Assembly (NCBI GenBank): GCA_951799445.1
Contig: OX637290.1
Span: 4,776,501-4,840,500, forward strand
Length of the DNA stretch: 64,000 nucleotides
DNA from: Pseudisothecium myosuroides
Taxonomy: Eukaryota; Streptophyta; Bryopsida; Hypnales; Lembophyllaceae
Reading direction: 5' to 3'
In this document: piece after piece, positions 1-9,930 of the stretch
How positions within the stretch are numbered: the first letter of the stretch is position 1
How the letters are laid out: each line of letters begins with the position of its first letter
Made by a program: the position numbers and the translations under genes
The notes under the pieces: generated by a model
Told to the model about the DNA's origin: nothing
The model's input: only the letters and a program-made list of their open reading frames with translations
The model's database searches: none

Positions 1-189
1 GAATTGAGTCGCCCATTGCTCTTTCCACAAAGTTTGAGCTAGTTCAGCCGGGGAAGGGGCTGGTGGATTCATACCTGGGCTCTCAACCAATCTCACATTA
101 TCGCTTGTAGAAGACCGCAAATCGCCAGAATCCGCCTCACGCGATCTCCTGAAGTAGGAGTCCCAGATCGACTTCTGCTTCTTTGCCAT
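1..189 (-). CDS. 5' end of an unrecognised protein-coding gene (partial)
   Basis: Reading leftwards from an ATG at 189-187, a frame stays open for 63 codons to the window edge. It starts MAKKQKSIWDSYFRRSREAD and continues with a Ser/Asp-rich stretch, then a Pro-rich stretch (NPPAPSPAEL), then LAQTLWKEQWATQF. Base composition and codon use look more gene-like than the sequence to the right. A good splice-donor-like string, CAG|GTATG, falls at about codon 39-40, so exon 1 may end there and the later residues could be intron. The basic N-terminus could be a nuclear or organellar targeting signal, but no domain is recognisable in this fragment. The plus-strand sequence to the right has promoter or leader character, which supports this direction. 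I do not know the function. Confidence 0.5.
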   Translation of the reverse strand, partial: MAKKQKSIWDSYFRRSREADSGDLRSSTSDNVRLVESPGMNPPAPSPAELAQTLWKEQWATQF

Positions 190-1500
190 TGCAAGAAGCC
201 AAGAACCTGCCACAAGGAAGACATCAGAGCTCAAAAAACAAGAGTCAAGTTTCAGAATATATACAAACGATTGAATTCGCCGATAACCGTAAAATGGCAG
301 ATCCTCCAGGCCTCTGAGAGTAGTCGATGCACTGATTTGCAGAGAACCGCAAATCCGCAACTGCTGGGACTGGCCGGTGGGGGTCCAAACTGCAGACGTC
401 CAGTGACTGTGAAAGCGGAGACCTGGGGATTGTGGGGAATCCAGGAAGAGTAGAAAGTCCCAAATTCCCAATACGCAATAGAGATGGAAGATTTTGTAGT
501 CGTGTTCGACTATGCCACCTCGATCGATTAAGAAGAATGCCGTTTGGGCATGCGGAAATGAATTCATGAAACTTGATTATTTCAGTCTTGATGATCTGAA
601 AGGAAGATCTGAAATCGACGCACAAGCGGTGCCGCCATCAACAAGCTAGGGAACTACGTGGAATCAGTCGCAACCTGTTTGCTTAGCCAACCCATCATTG
701 AAACACATTGCAACAAAAAACGAGGGAGTGGAAGCTTAGAAAGAAATACCTGATCTGAATTTGGGGAGATTGACTGAGCCCTAATCAAAGCCCTGATCGA
801 AGCCCTGGATCGCGCCCTGGATCGCGTTAAAAAAATTTCGACAATTGGCCGGAACATCGGCACCAACAATAGCGAAGTGAGCGCCCGATCAAGACTCGGG
901 AGAATACCAGTTTCGCAAGTCGATCGCCTAAGCCCTGAAGCCCTGGATTGCGCTAAAAAACTTTTGACGATTGGCCAGGGTAATCGGCAACAGCAGCAGG
1001 CCAACAACGGAGTGAGCACCCGACCAAGACTGAGGAGAACACCAACTTCGCAAGTCGATCGGAAGCAGACAGAGCAGATTAGCATAACATCAATTTCGCA
1101 TGGCGATGAGGCGACTCTGAAACCCAAAATCTCATGCAACTAAACCCCAAAAAAACTGCACAATGCAGCCCAGCACCCGTGGAGTACCCAGAGTTTCTTA
1201 CGCGCAATACACCAAGGAGATACCCTAAACCACATAACGCAATTGAAGCTCAAAAAACAACCTAGATTGTGCACTCAGCCCCCCGAAAAAAAAACTACAG
1301 GAAGGTGACGGGTGAGAGCTGCATCGCTGTGAGTGAACGAGTCGGAGTCTGAGACGGACATACTGATCCAGCAACCACGGCGGTTTTGGCCAATCTCAGC
1401 CGTCGATTGCTTTGCTGACGGCGAGGATGGAGTGATGGACGGCTCGATTTGATAGGCGCTAGGGTTTAGTGAGTTACTTAGAGTCTGTTAAACTCTGTTA
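190..1500 (-). promoter_or_regulatory. Putative leader/promoter region of the gene at 1-189
   Basis: This stretch is less AT-rich than the transposon-laden DNA further right. On the minus strand it contains pyrimidine-rich and CTC-rich runs at about 1290-1420 and the string AATCGACGGCTGAGATT near 1390-1410, a type of sequence seen in plant promoters. Short ORFs on both strands (for example 654-1139 minus and 877-1143 plus) overlap each other and resemble no family. They are more likely 5' UTR, 5' UTR intron or promoter than coding. I cannot locate a transcription start. Assignment as upstream region is inference from the position of the ATG at 189. Confidence 0.35.
801..1061. repeat. Two-copy tandem duplication, period about 134 bp
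   Basis: Copy 1 (about 801-927) and copy 2 (about 936-1061) share, in order, AGCCCTGGAT, GCG(T/C)TAAAAAA, GACRATTGGCC, AGTGAGC(G/A)CCCGA and TTCGCAAGTCGATCG. Copy 2 has gained a CAGCAGCAGG stretch. The duplication lies inside the presumed leader or promoter of the minus-strand gene. Confidence 0.75.
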
Positions 1501-2270
1501 GTATTTGGGTAAGTGGGGGCTGTGCCGCTGTGGGGCTACTGGGGCACTGGCAAGGGGGCAACAGTAACTCACAGACACAGGCTTCAGTTTTCTAGGGCAG
1601 GCAGGGCTCCAGGCTTCCAGCAATCAACTTCCACAAATCCATTGCGTACATTATTGCTTAGTAGTTGGTACACTAGAATATTATGTGTAGTATTAAAAAA
1701 AATCCTAAAAAATATATGCCCGGTCGGCTGCCTGCCGTGAAAAATGCCTTTCAATCGGTAATTTGTTGTGGATACTCCTAGGGCAGCTAGCCAAAATGCC
1801 AGCATTTTTTTTTCTAGTCGGCTCATTTCTGAAAACCTTCTTTTTCTTCCGGAACCCCTTCATAAACATTTCTATCTCATTCGGAAATTCTCAAAATCAA
1901 TTGGCTAGCTTGTAACTAACCGGCGGCACTCCCTGTTCATTGACCCAAAGTGGGGCACTGATCAAGAATGGGTTGCCTCCCATACAAATATGATGTGTTG
2001 ATATTTGGGCAGAGTTGATAACCGGTGGAGTCATCCTTGGTCATACCTTATGACTGCCGGTCAATCTGTGCACCTCTGGATCCATTACCTGGCTTAACTT
2101 ACGTGCATCAACTTCCATAAGAATATTCAAATAGAACTATAATTTTGTAAGCTCCCTGGATTCTTCTTTTTGGATTGAACATCAATTTTCCAACAATTTG
2201 AACATGAAATTCCGTTGACTACACCAGAATTTTACTTTATTTTACTTTAAAATACATTTTTTCTCTATCT
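1501..2270. other. Unassigned intergenic sequence
   Basis: No coding frame, RNA gene or repeat end is recognisable. Short overlapping ORFs at 1513-1740 and 1584-1826 lie on opposite strands and have no recognisable content. Confidence 0.5.
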
Positions 2271-2271
2271 A

Positions 2272-2668
2272 GTACGTGCACCGGTGCACCCACTGAATGC
2301 AGCAAGTACTCCCTTGCCTCAGAGTGTTGTGCTCTGCAGAGACCATTCCCTGATCCAGTGTTCTACATGGTTTGCATTTGTCCTTGTCCTTAATTAAAGT
2401 AGTCATATAAAAGTCTTTGCAATTGAACCCATTGCTTTCTTTTGCACCAAAAAACATTCACTGCAGGCAAGCTCTAACATAAAATAAGTGGCTTCCAGTT
2501 GGTTTCAGGATGCGAGTACAAATGCGTACAAACGCAAACAAAACAAATGCGACGAGGCCTCATCGTGCCTCACCGAAACTGAAATGGTCTCTTCAGAGCA
2601 CAACACTTTGAGGCAAGGGAGCACTGCAGCACTCCTACTCCGTCCGGTGGGTGTGCACAGGTACGTGC
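2272..2668. repeat. Long imperfect inverted repeat (fold-back)
   Basis: The left arm, about 2272-2350, is repeated in reverse complement at about 2584-2668. Shared blocks are GTACGTGC, the GTGCACCCACTG-type block, CTCCCTTGCCTCA and GTGTTGTGCTCTG with AGACCATT. The arms are about 80 nt with scattered mismatches and small gaps, around a loop of about 230 nt. The apparent ORFs at 2269-2457 (minus) and 2488-2823 (plus) share a peptide only because of this inverted repeat. It could be a fold-back MITE or the remains of an inverted duplication. Confidence 0.75.
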
Positions 2669-2671
2669 CCA

Positions 2672-3320
2672 TTACGCTGCTACACATGGACGCGCACATG
2701 GACGACACGAGAGTTTCTTTAAATTATGAAGACCATCAGTGGCAAAGTGGAGAAAAAAAATTCACGGCATTGCATTATTTGCTGTTCAAAAATGGTTCAA
2801 AATGCCCTTCTCTTTGGGTCTAAAAGCTGGTGCTGTGCCAGTAGTACTTGGATTCCAAAATTCTGGGAGAGCGTGCCGAACAGCAACCTACTGTAGTCCA
2901 GCTGCAGGGAGACCGAATAAGTTAGGAATTGACCAGACAACTCTGCTGCTGCTGCGACTAACTCACTACCGAATAATTATGATAAATGTTTAGGGCTCGG
3001 GTACCTCGCCCTCACTCACCTCCATGCTTTCCATTTACTTCTGCGTTCTGTCCGGAGATGAGCGAGGGACAGACAGGCAGGCAGGCTGTGGATAACAGCT
3101 AGTTTTTATGAATTATGGACACTGTTTGAACATGGACACAAAAGACTGGCAAAGTGCAAGCATGGGGCCTTGGAAAGGGCTCTAACTTTATCTAAGTTAT
3201 GCTGTTTGTGTACGGAACTAAGTGCAGGCTGGGATTATGATAATTCCTTGGGGAGGTGCAACCTCAACTTTGCATCAGTCACCGAATTTCATCGCACAAC
3301 ATGGATCAAACAAGATCAAG
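2672..3320. other. Unassigned intergenic sequence
   Basis: No supported gene. A GGCAGGCAGGC microrepeat occurs near 3076. Small ORFs here have no recognisable content. Confidence 0.4.
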
Positions 3321-3744
3321 ATAAGGTGGGTACTGTCCAAACCACCACTTCTTGCTACTGTACCAAGTTACTATTATGAGAATGGTCGAGTTTTCATTGA
3401 ATAATTTTCTTGTTGGCAAGTGAAAGGAGGTTCCAACGCACCAAAGAACATGACATTTGGATACCATATGCAAAAGTTATGAAGGATCAAAAGTTTATTT
3501 TTTTGTAGGTGTTTGAAAATCGTTTCTTCAACATTCATATATATTGATATGTGTTGTTTTTTTGGGACAAGTGGCGCCATAAGCCTTTATATCACAGGAG
3601 CAAATCTGGAAGGAGGGAGTCAGACGGGCTCAAACCCTCTGACAAGTGCAAAATTTTGCTAAAAAAACTAACACTGATATTGATGTACACAAAGTGATGA
3701 TGTTGCTTTTAGGCAAGATGCAATTTTTGGCATACCCACCTTAT
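3321..3744. mobile_element. MITE with ATAAGGTGGGTA ends (J-type)
   Basis: The ends are inverted: ATAAGGTGGGTA at 3321 and TACCCACCTTAT ending at 3744. The interior contains TTCTTGTTGGCAAGTG and GGTTCCAACGCACCAAAGAA, which recur near 21080 and in reverse complement near 20550. This defines a dispersed family in the window. No coding capacity is seen. Size and termini fit a non-autonomous DNA transposon. The superfamily is not certain, but the AAGGTRGG end resembles the GGTAGG group elsewhere here. Confidence 0.65.
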
Positions 3745-4023
3745 ATTTCACAAGGATAGATAGAGATTTGAACAAAGTTTTCCAAGAAGCAATGTTGTCC
3801 CAAAAGCATGGATAGAATAAGAACCAATCAGAAGTTGAGGAAATGAGTTGAGGTATGTTGTCCTATTGTTGCCACAATTTTTTATCGCGGGGCCCCTTAG
3901 AGGATTGAGGAAGTATCTAAACAATTCAAACAAGAAGAAAACACAATGATGTAAATTAGGGTCATATTATTTTGACAAAGAATTAATTAGTTGACCCATA
4001 TATATATATGAAGAGCCAATGCC

Positions 4024-4120
4024 TAAGGTAGAGGGTGGTGAAACAGACAAGATTTAAAATGGTCACCATTAACACACTATGCGAACCATTTTAGAATCTT
4101 CTTTACCACCCTCTACCTTA
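4024..4120. mobile_element. 97-bp palindromic MITE
   Basis: A 16-bp perfect inverted terminal repeat, TAAGGTAGAGGGTGGT at 4024-4039, is matched by its reverse complement at 4105-4120. A further inner inverted block pairs GATT-AAAATGGT (4051-4063) with ACCATTTT-GAATC (4085-4098). Nearly the whole element can fold on itself. Its AAGGTAG end resembles the other GGTAGG-ended elements. Confidence 0.75.
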
Positions 4121-4744
4121 CTTATACTTTGAAAAAACTATAAGTCAATTGAACTTCAAAATCCATAACTTAATCATCTTGTATCCAAATAACATATAAA
4201 CTTCTAATACATTGAATCCTTCAGGAATCAAGTTTGAACAAAATTGACTAGTTTTTTTTGTCTTTCTAATAGCATTATCCGTAGTCAATAGATGAAAGTC
4301 ACGCCAAAAATGGAGAAACTCCTTAAACTTAGTCCACTAAATAGCCCATTTTTCTTTCACTCTTTCTACCCTTATAATCATGTTCAACATATAAATTAAA
4401 TTTCTTTCCTTCCAATGTTGTAATATGCCTCTAAAATTGACTTTCATAGATTTAATTTCTTTCTATAAAAGTGACACTAATAAGTAAAATAAAATCACAA
4501 AAAATCACAAAAATCTAAATTTGATAGATAAAATTCAAAAAATCAATCTTATGAAAAATTCACAAGATTCAATTCACTATCAATTTTAAGTAGACTTTTG
4601 AATTTTTATTTTAAACTTTATCTATAAACATTGATGGGTCCACTTACAAACTCAACCCTATGGATAGAATCTAGGAGCCATTGTTTTACAACTTTTGTTT
4701 GAAAGTCATCATTCAGCTCTTTATTTTAAAGTTGTACTTTACAA

Positions 4745-4747
<3 letters not shown>

Positions 4748-4822
<75 letters not shown>
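4748..4822. repeat. (TA)n microsatellite
   Basis: Uninterrupted alternating TA over about 75 bases. Confidence 0.97.
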
Positions 4823-4826
<4 letters not shown>

Positions 4827-5448
4827 TTAAATTTGGACTAAAACTAACTATACCTATTCATGACTTGTTTTAACCCCTAAAATACCAACGCATTTTTTGG
4901 CTCTGGAACCATTGAAAACTACCATTTCTATTCCGATCATTCAAGAAACCAAAAAAAACATGTTTTTTAGAATCTGACCGTAGGATCTTGTACTTCACTT
5001 GTCTTAGATCATGTGGTAAAAATTCCAAGAAATTTGATTGTTCCGATTGGAAGATACTAACATTCAAAGTTGGAAAAGAAAGTTTTTTTGAATTGTTTCC
5101 TGCAATTTCAGATGACTTTGACGGCCATTTGTGGATTTTTTTTGCACTACACACCATAAAGTTAAATTTTTTTTATGTTGAACATTTGAGTTGAGAGTCA
5201 CAGAAAAAAATTTAAGCATATCAAAATTTGATTTTCATATATAAGAAATTTGTTAATCCCTAAAGGACCAGCCTGCTATTTTTAGCAACATAGCGATTTT
5301 GGGCAGGTACGTGACTAGAGATTTTCATATTTTAAGCTGAAATTTTAATAGAAGGTGGGGAAGAGGAATATCTTTCATGTGCACTAAATTTCATGACATT
5401 TCAAAATAGGAGTCAAAAGTTATGGCCTACTATGTTACTTTTTTCGCC

Positions 5449-7534
5449 TATTAGACCAGCATACCCTTTTCCTTGGCAAATAGAGCGGTCATAGTCAACT
5501 CTATTCTTCTTAGTACTTTATGGTATTTCATTGCCATATGGGGAGGCTCTTTAGATATCATCTGTAAAATTCGGGCCTCGATGAGAGACTTCCTTTGGTC
5601 AGGATCAATTCACCGCAGTAGGGCTAGAGTCAGTTGGTCCGACTGTTGTGCTTCAAAACAAATTGGTGGCTTGAACTTGATCGACCTAAAAGAAGCTCTC
5701 CACGCTCTTATGGCTAAATGGATTCTAAAAGCCATGCTTCCAAGGTCATCTAATCTCCAATATCTACTTTGGTACCGCCTTCTTCAATTCCGACCGCAAT
5801 CTAAAGGAAGGTGGCCAGAAATGCCTCAATGGGCTCTTCTTCACAAATTCCGTGCTAGTAAAGGCTTACGGGCATGGGATAGAATAGTGCGAGCCTGGCG
5901 ATTACTCACCAAACACATCTCAGCCTCCCCGCCTCAAAATTGTGACGAAGTCCTTACGACCTCCTTATGGTGGACTACCCACTTCATTGGGGGTCACCAA
6001 GGTTTCTCTGCCAATAGAGCTGCTACCCTTATGCGGAATGGTATGGGACAAATCCAACATATTTGGGACTGTTCGACTCAAGATTTTATACGGTGGGAAG
6101 AAACAAAAGTTGGATATCACCTCCTTGATACAGAAGTTCAATCGTTTCACAACTTGGTGTCCTCCATCCCAGCTAATTGGCTCTTCATGCTCACTGACTA
6201 TCAGTTTGTCACAAGGGACAAGGAATATATCGGCATGTTTGAGAAGGATACAAATCCATTTCTATCAGTGATACTTGTCACGACCTCTCGATTCAAACCT
6301 AGACTCTCTCTTGATTGTCTCATGGTGGAACTTCCTCTAAACTTACAATGCTTTACGATAGGGCACTCATCTATGTCCCTTAGGCCTTAGACACTTCCCG
6401 TGACATCAGAGGAGCCACTTGTCTCAAGATGGCTCAAACGTGTTAGAGTCATCTAGCCTAGGACCAGCCCCATCTTTTATGTAGGAATTGTGGCTTAACT
6501 TTTCTTTGATCCTGGCAGATGGGTTTGGGACCTCACGGGGCCCCTGCATGGACCCCTTCATTCCTACATTGCAAAGTTGGACCGCTCTTTATTGACCAAA
6601 CGAATAGAGCTGATCAAACCTATTCACGAGAAATGGCATGGCGATCTAGTGGTGGGATATTGCCCTAGCTGGAATGATGTATGGCAAAAGTCTCGACCTC
6701 AAAAGGATGCCGGTTTCCTCTGGTCAGTTTATCACTGCGCCGTGGTAGTTCAGTGTTGGCATAAGGTAGCCAATCCTAACATTTCTACAACATGTAATAG
6801 TTGTCAAACTGGCCTTGATGAGACTATTTTGCATCGTTTTTACCATTGTGAAAAGACTCGCCATGCATGGAACTTTGCACTTTCAGTTCTCTATACTGCC
6901 CTTCAGATTCCTCCAATTGTAGGAAACTGGCCTTCTCTTACTTGGCAACAATGTATCCTTGGTTCTAAACTCCCCAGAAGATTGCGACATGGCACTACAA
7001 TGTGGTCCTTATTTAGAGGCTCTGTAATTTGGACCGCTTGGCTGGACCGGAATGTGATCTGCTTCAACAACAATCATTGGCCGCTCCAACAACTCGAACA
7101 AGCACTATGGGAAGCCTTTGTTGATCATGCTAAGGTGGCATGGTTTAAAACCACTAAGCTGTGTGGACTGTACCCGAATAAGGAAGGGACCTTCCTTCGG
7201 CAATTCGATAATATATGGCTCCAATCTGATTTTTTTGGTGAGAGATCCCATCTTTTGATGAGCTGGCGGCTAGCTCAACCCAAGATGGGAGCGTTTAACT
7301 AAGGTGGCAAGGATCCTCTGTGGTTCTTTGGGTCTTAAATAGTAGGCTTCGCTTGCTATTGTATTGTGTAACCTCGGCTTGCTTCTTCTCCCCTTGTTGG
7401 TTAGCTTTGGATTAAAACTTACTTTGATATTGTTTTAGAAAATGTAAAAATTTCTGCCAAGGCGTTGTCTTTTGGTTCTGTGTACTTTTTCCTCTATCAA
7501 TGGAATTGGTCCATGTGTTTCAAGAAAAAAAAAA
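5449..7534 (+). mobile_element. 5'-truncated L1-type LINE retrotransposon
   Basis: The B1 element breaks off at TTACTTTTTTCGCC (to 5448) and resumes at TTTATATATGTAGAAAGC (7535). Between them lies a fragment with the C-terminal part of a LINE ORF2, a 3' untranslated region and a poly(A) run at about 7525-7534. Compared with copies at 12044 and 42015, about 80-90 bp of target sequence is missing at the junction and no long target duplication is seen, so insertion was apparently accompanied by target loss. The 3' end (CAATGGAATTGGTCCATGTG, then TTTCAAG-A) recurs as a tiny insertion near 33821. Confidence 0.85.
5464..7302 (+). pseudogene. LINE ORF2 C-terminal fragment: end of reverse transcriptase plus zf-RVT
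   Basis: The first open segment (to 6390) opens with SLANRAVIVNSILLSTLWYF and continues with FLWSG and KQIGGLNLIDLKEALHALMA. This is the typical region just after the reverse transcriptase core in plant LINEs. The frame breaks between 6390 and 6577. The second segment (6577-7302) carries a zf-RVT domain: FLWSVYHCAV, then CNSC, then ILHRFYHCEKTRHAW, with the Cys-Cys-His-Cys arrangement of that family. The endonuclease and catalytic reverse transcriptase core are absent because of 5' truncation. The fragment cannot make an active protein. Known family role is target-primed reverse transcription; here it is a relic. Confidence 0.9.
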
Positions 7535-9003
7535 TTTATATATGTAGAAAGCTTTGAATCATTCCATTTTGACCAATAAGTCAAAAATTATGAGGGTTTT
7601 TAGTTTGCGGGCAGTTATGGATTCTCTACTCTGAAATAAACTTAGAAGTTGTTTATTTAACTCAATTTTTAATATTTTTTGGAAAAAAAAATTCATAGGA
7701 TGAAGGTTGTTTATTACAACATTACAACCATTGGAATTGACATTTTTCAATTCCATAATTAAATTCTTAACAATTTAGTACTTTGGATCATTCTCTACTT
7801 CTTTCTACTTACTATTTTTTTTATATATGTTGTACAATTCCAAATGATTTGAAATTTTTTAAGCATGTAGCCAACTTGTTTAGGAAAAAGAATTCAAAGA
7901 AGCACCACCATTTTGGACATTTTTTCATACATATGTGACCTTGTGAAGTGCAGCTGCCCTATTTTTTGCAGGGACAAAAAAAGTATTTTTGCCAATTCAA
8001 ATGCTAATATCTTTCAATCCTCATGGTGGAAAATTCTGAAGTTTTTTCCACATCTTCGAAAACTAGTTTACTATAAGATCCTACGGTTACATGTGTCTAA
8101 AAAGGTATTTTTTCTAAAATTTGGTACTTGTACTAGAAATGGCAGTTTTGGAGCGTTTTTGGTGAAAACATAGTCAAGGAACTTTAGGGGTTAAATAAAA
8201 GTAGGTCCAAAACTGATCAAAACACTAAATTGTTAATAGCTCTTAGATGGAATTAAAACACCATAATCCCAACGGTGGGATTGTTCTTGCAAACAAACTT
8301 GACCTCGTCAAAAAAAAATTTGAAAAAAATTTGAAAATCGCATTCAAAAATGAATTCTATAAGTTTTTTTTTGGAAGATGCTTAAATTGCCTCCAAAACA
8401 AGATTGTCCATAACTTTCTCATTATTAGTCCAAATAGAATGAATTAAAGCTTCAGATGTAGACAAAAACGTAATCTTTGAGAAAAAAAAAATTAAAAAAA
8501 TTAAAAAAACAACATTTTTTTGTGTGTTCTTTCTCCTGCCTGACGAACTGCTTTTTTGCTTTAGGATGCCATAACTTTTGCTTTTGGACACCAATTGAAA
8601 AAATATATATATATTTAGAAAGCTAATGTGATTCCCTATCTTGACAAAAAGTTTCAAAAAATCAAGTCAAAATTTGAGGCTACACGGGCTTGCCCAAAAT
8701 CTCAAGTGTCCCCCAAGGGGACTTTGGTACTTTAGGGATTAAAACCAAACCTTGTAGATTTTTGCAATCTTCATTTACGAGGCCATAAAGATCAATTTTA
8801 GATACACCTATTTTTAGAGTTTTGGATCTGATTTTGTAGTTTATCCATATGGTGTCCAAAAATGCCTTCTAAGAGAAACAACAATCTCTTCTTTAACTAC
8901 CAACCAAAACATTTGAATTTCGACAATAGGAACAGATGGTTTTAGGTGTCGTTACTGTACTTCCAAGGTCCTTAGGAACAAAGCAAGCGAAGGCAAGACT
9001 AAC

Positions 9004-9930
9004 TTAACCCCTAAAGGACCATTGTCCGTTCGGGGGACAAATGGGACTTGGGGCATGTACCTACGGGCTGAAATTTTCTCCTAATTTTTTGAAACTTTTT
9101 GTGAATGTGAAGAATTGAGAGAGGTACGTGGCAGAAAAGAAACTTTTGAAATCGGACCTTTGAGCAAGAAGTTTTGCCATTTCTTGGAATGCGTGGGGAC
9201 AGGGGGCAGCAAAAAAAATTTGCAAAATTTTGAATTTAAATTATTATTTTTTTTCTCATAGATTATATTTTTGTCTATCTGGAAAGCTTTGAATCATTTC
9301 ATTTGACTTTGTTATGAGGAAGTTATGGACATTCTTGTTTTTTGGGCAGTTAGAGCATCTTCTTGAAAAAAATAACTTGTAGGATTCATTTCTGAATGCT
9401 ATTTTTGCAATTTTTCAAAAAAAAAATTCTCATGGTTTAATTTACTTGCTAGAAAAATCTCACCATTGGGATTAGTGTGTTTTAATTCCATCTAAAATAT
9501 ATAAATATTTTAGATTTTCCTTCTATCTCGTACCTACTTCTACTTAACAATTTTTTGAAGAATGATAATTAAGTTTTTTTGAATTTTTTTTTTTTCCTAG
9601 ACTCTCAACTCAATTCTCCACTATAAAGATTTAAAGCTCAAAGCTCTGTAGTGCAAAAGTTTTAAGTTAAAAATGTTCAAAGTCAAAAAATCCAGTCCCT
9701 CAATGTGCTGAAAAACTTGTTTTTTCCACTTTAAACGCAAATATCTTGCAATCTGTGCGGTCAAAAATTCTGAAATTTTTTCCACACTTTCTAATACTAG
9801 TTAGGTGTAAGATCTTATGGTTAGATGTGAAAAAAAAAAAAAAAAAAAAAAAAAATTTACTCTTTGCTATAGAAATGGCAGTTTTGAGTGTTTTTTGGCA
9901 GAAAATAAGCCCTGGAACTTAAGGGGTTAA
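9004..9930 (+). mobile_element. CCCCTAAAGG-type TTAA element D1
   Basis: TTAA-CCCCTAAAGGACC begins at 9004 and CTTAAGGGG-TTAA ends at 9930, giving about 927 bp. The head has a subterminal palindrome of the type TTGTCC...GGACAA. The body shares ATAGATTATATTTTTGTCTA, ACTCTCAACTCAATTCTCC and ATGGCAGTTTTGAGTG with the copies at 21713 (minus) and 31969. A poly(A) run of about 25 lies at 9830-9855. No coding capacity. Confidence 0.85.

Larger units (their letters stand above)
5253..8194 (+). mobile_element. CCCCTAAAGG-type TTAA element B1, nested in A1 and itself interrupted by a LINE
   Basis: TTAA-TCCCTAAAGG begins at 5253 and CTTTAGGGG-TTAA ends at 8194. Both TTAA copies derive from one TTAA in the host element: the uninterrupted relative at 46112 reads ATTG-TTAA-GTAGAAGTAGG, while here ATTTG-TTAA and TTAA-ATAAAAGTAGG flank the insert. 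The B-type head (AGCCTGCTATTTTTAGCAAC, then GGGCAGGTACGTG) and tail (GGCAGTTTTGGAGCG, AACATAGTCAAGGAAC) match the copies at 12044 and 42015. A LINE occupies 5449-7534. Without it the element is about 0.86 kb, short of its relatives by some 80-90 bp lost at the LINE junction. Confidence 0.85.
4870..8742 (-). mobile_element. CCCCTAAAGG-type TTAA element A1 (outer, interrupted)
   Basis: The element starts TTAA-CCCCTAAA at 4870 and ends TTTAGGGA-TTAA at 8742. Its left part (4870-5252) and right part (8195-8742) align end to end with the uninterrupted copy at 46112-47036. Shared blocks include AAAACTACCATTTCT/AAAACTGCCATTTCT, GATGACTTTGACGGCC, GTTGAGAGTC and AGATGGAATTAAAA. The interruption lies exactly at TTAA, where a second element (5253-8194) inserted. 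Removing it restores about 930 bp, the usual size. No ORF of consequence belongs to the element. TTAA target, C-rich inverted ends and lack of coding sequence fit a piggyBac-like MITE. Confidence 0.85.

Noticed and set aside
654..1143. Overlapping ORFs on both strands (161 and 88 codons) with internal repeats
   Set aside because: The internal peptide repeats come from the 134-bp DNA duplication. No domain, and neither strand is favoured.
2269..2823. ORFs sharing a peptide around Ser-Glu-His-Asn-Thr-Leu-Arg-Gln
   Set aside because: The shared peptide arises from the inverted repeat read on opposite strands, not from a protein family.
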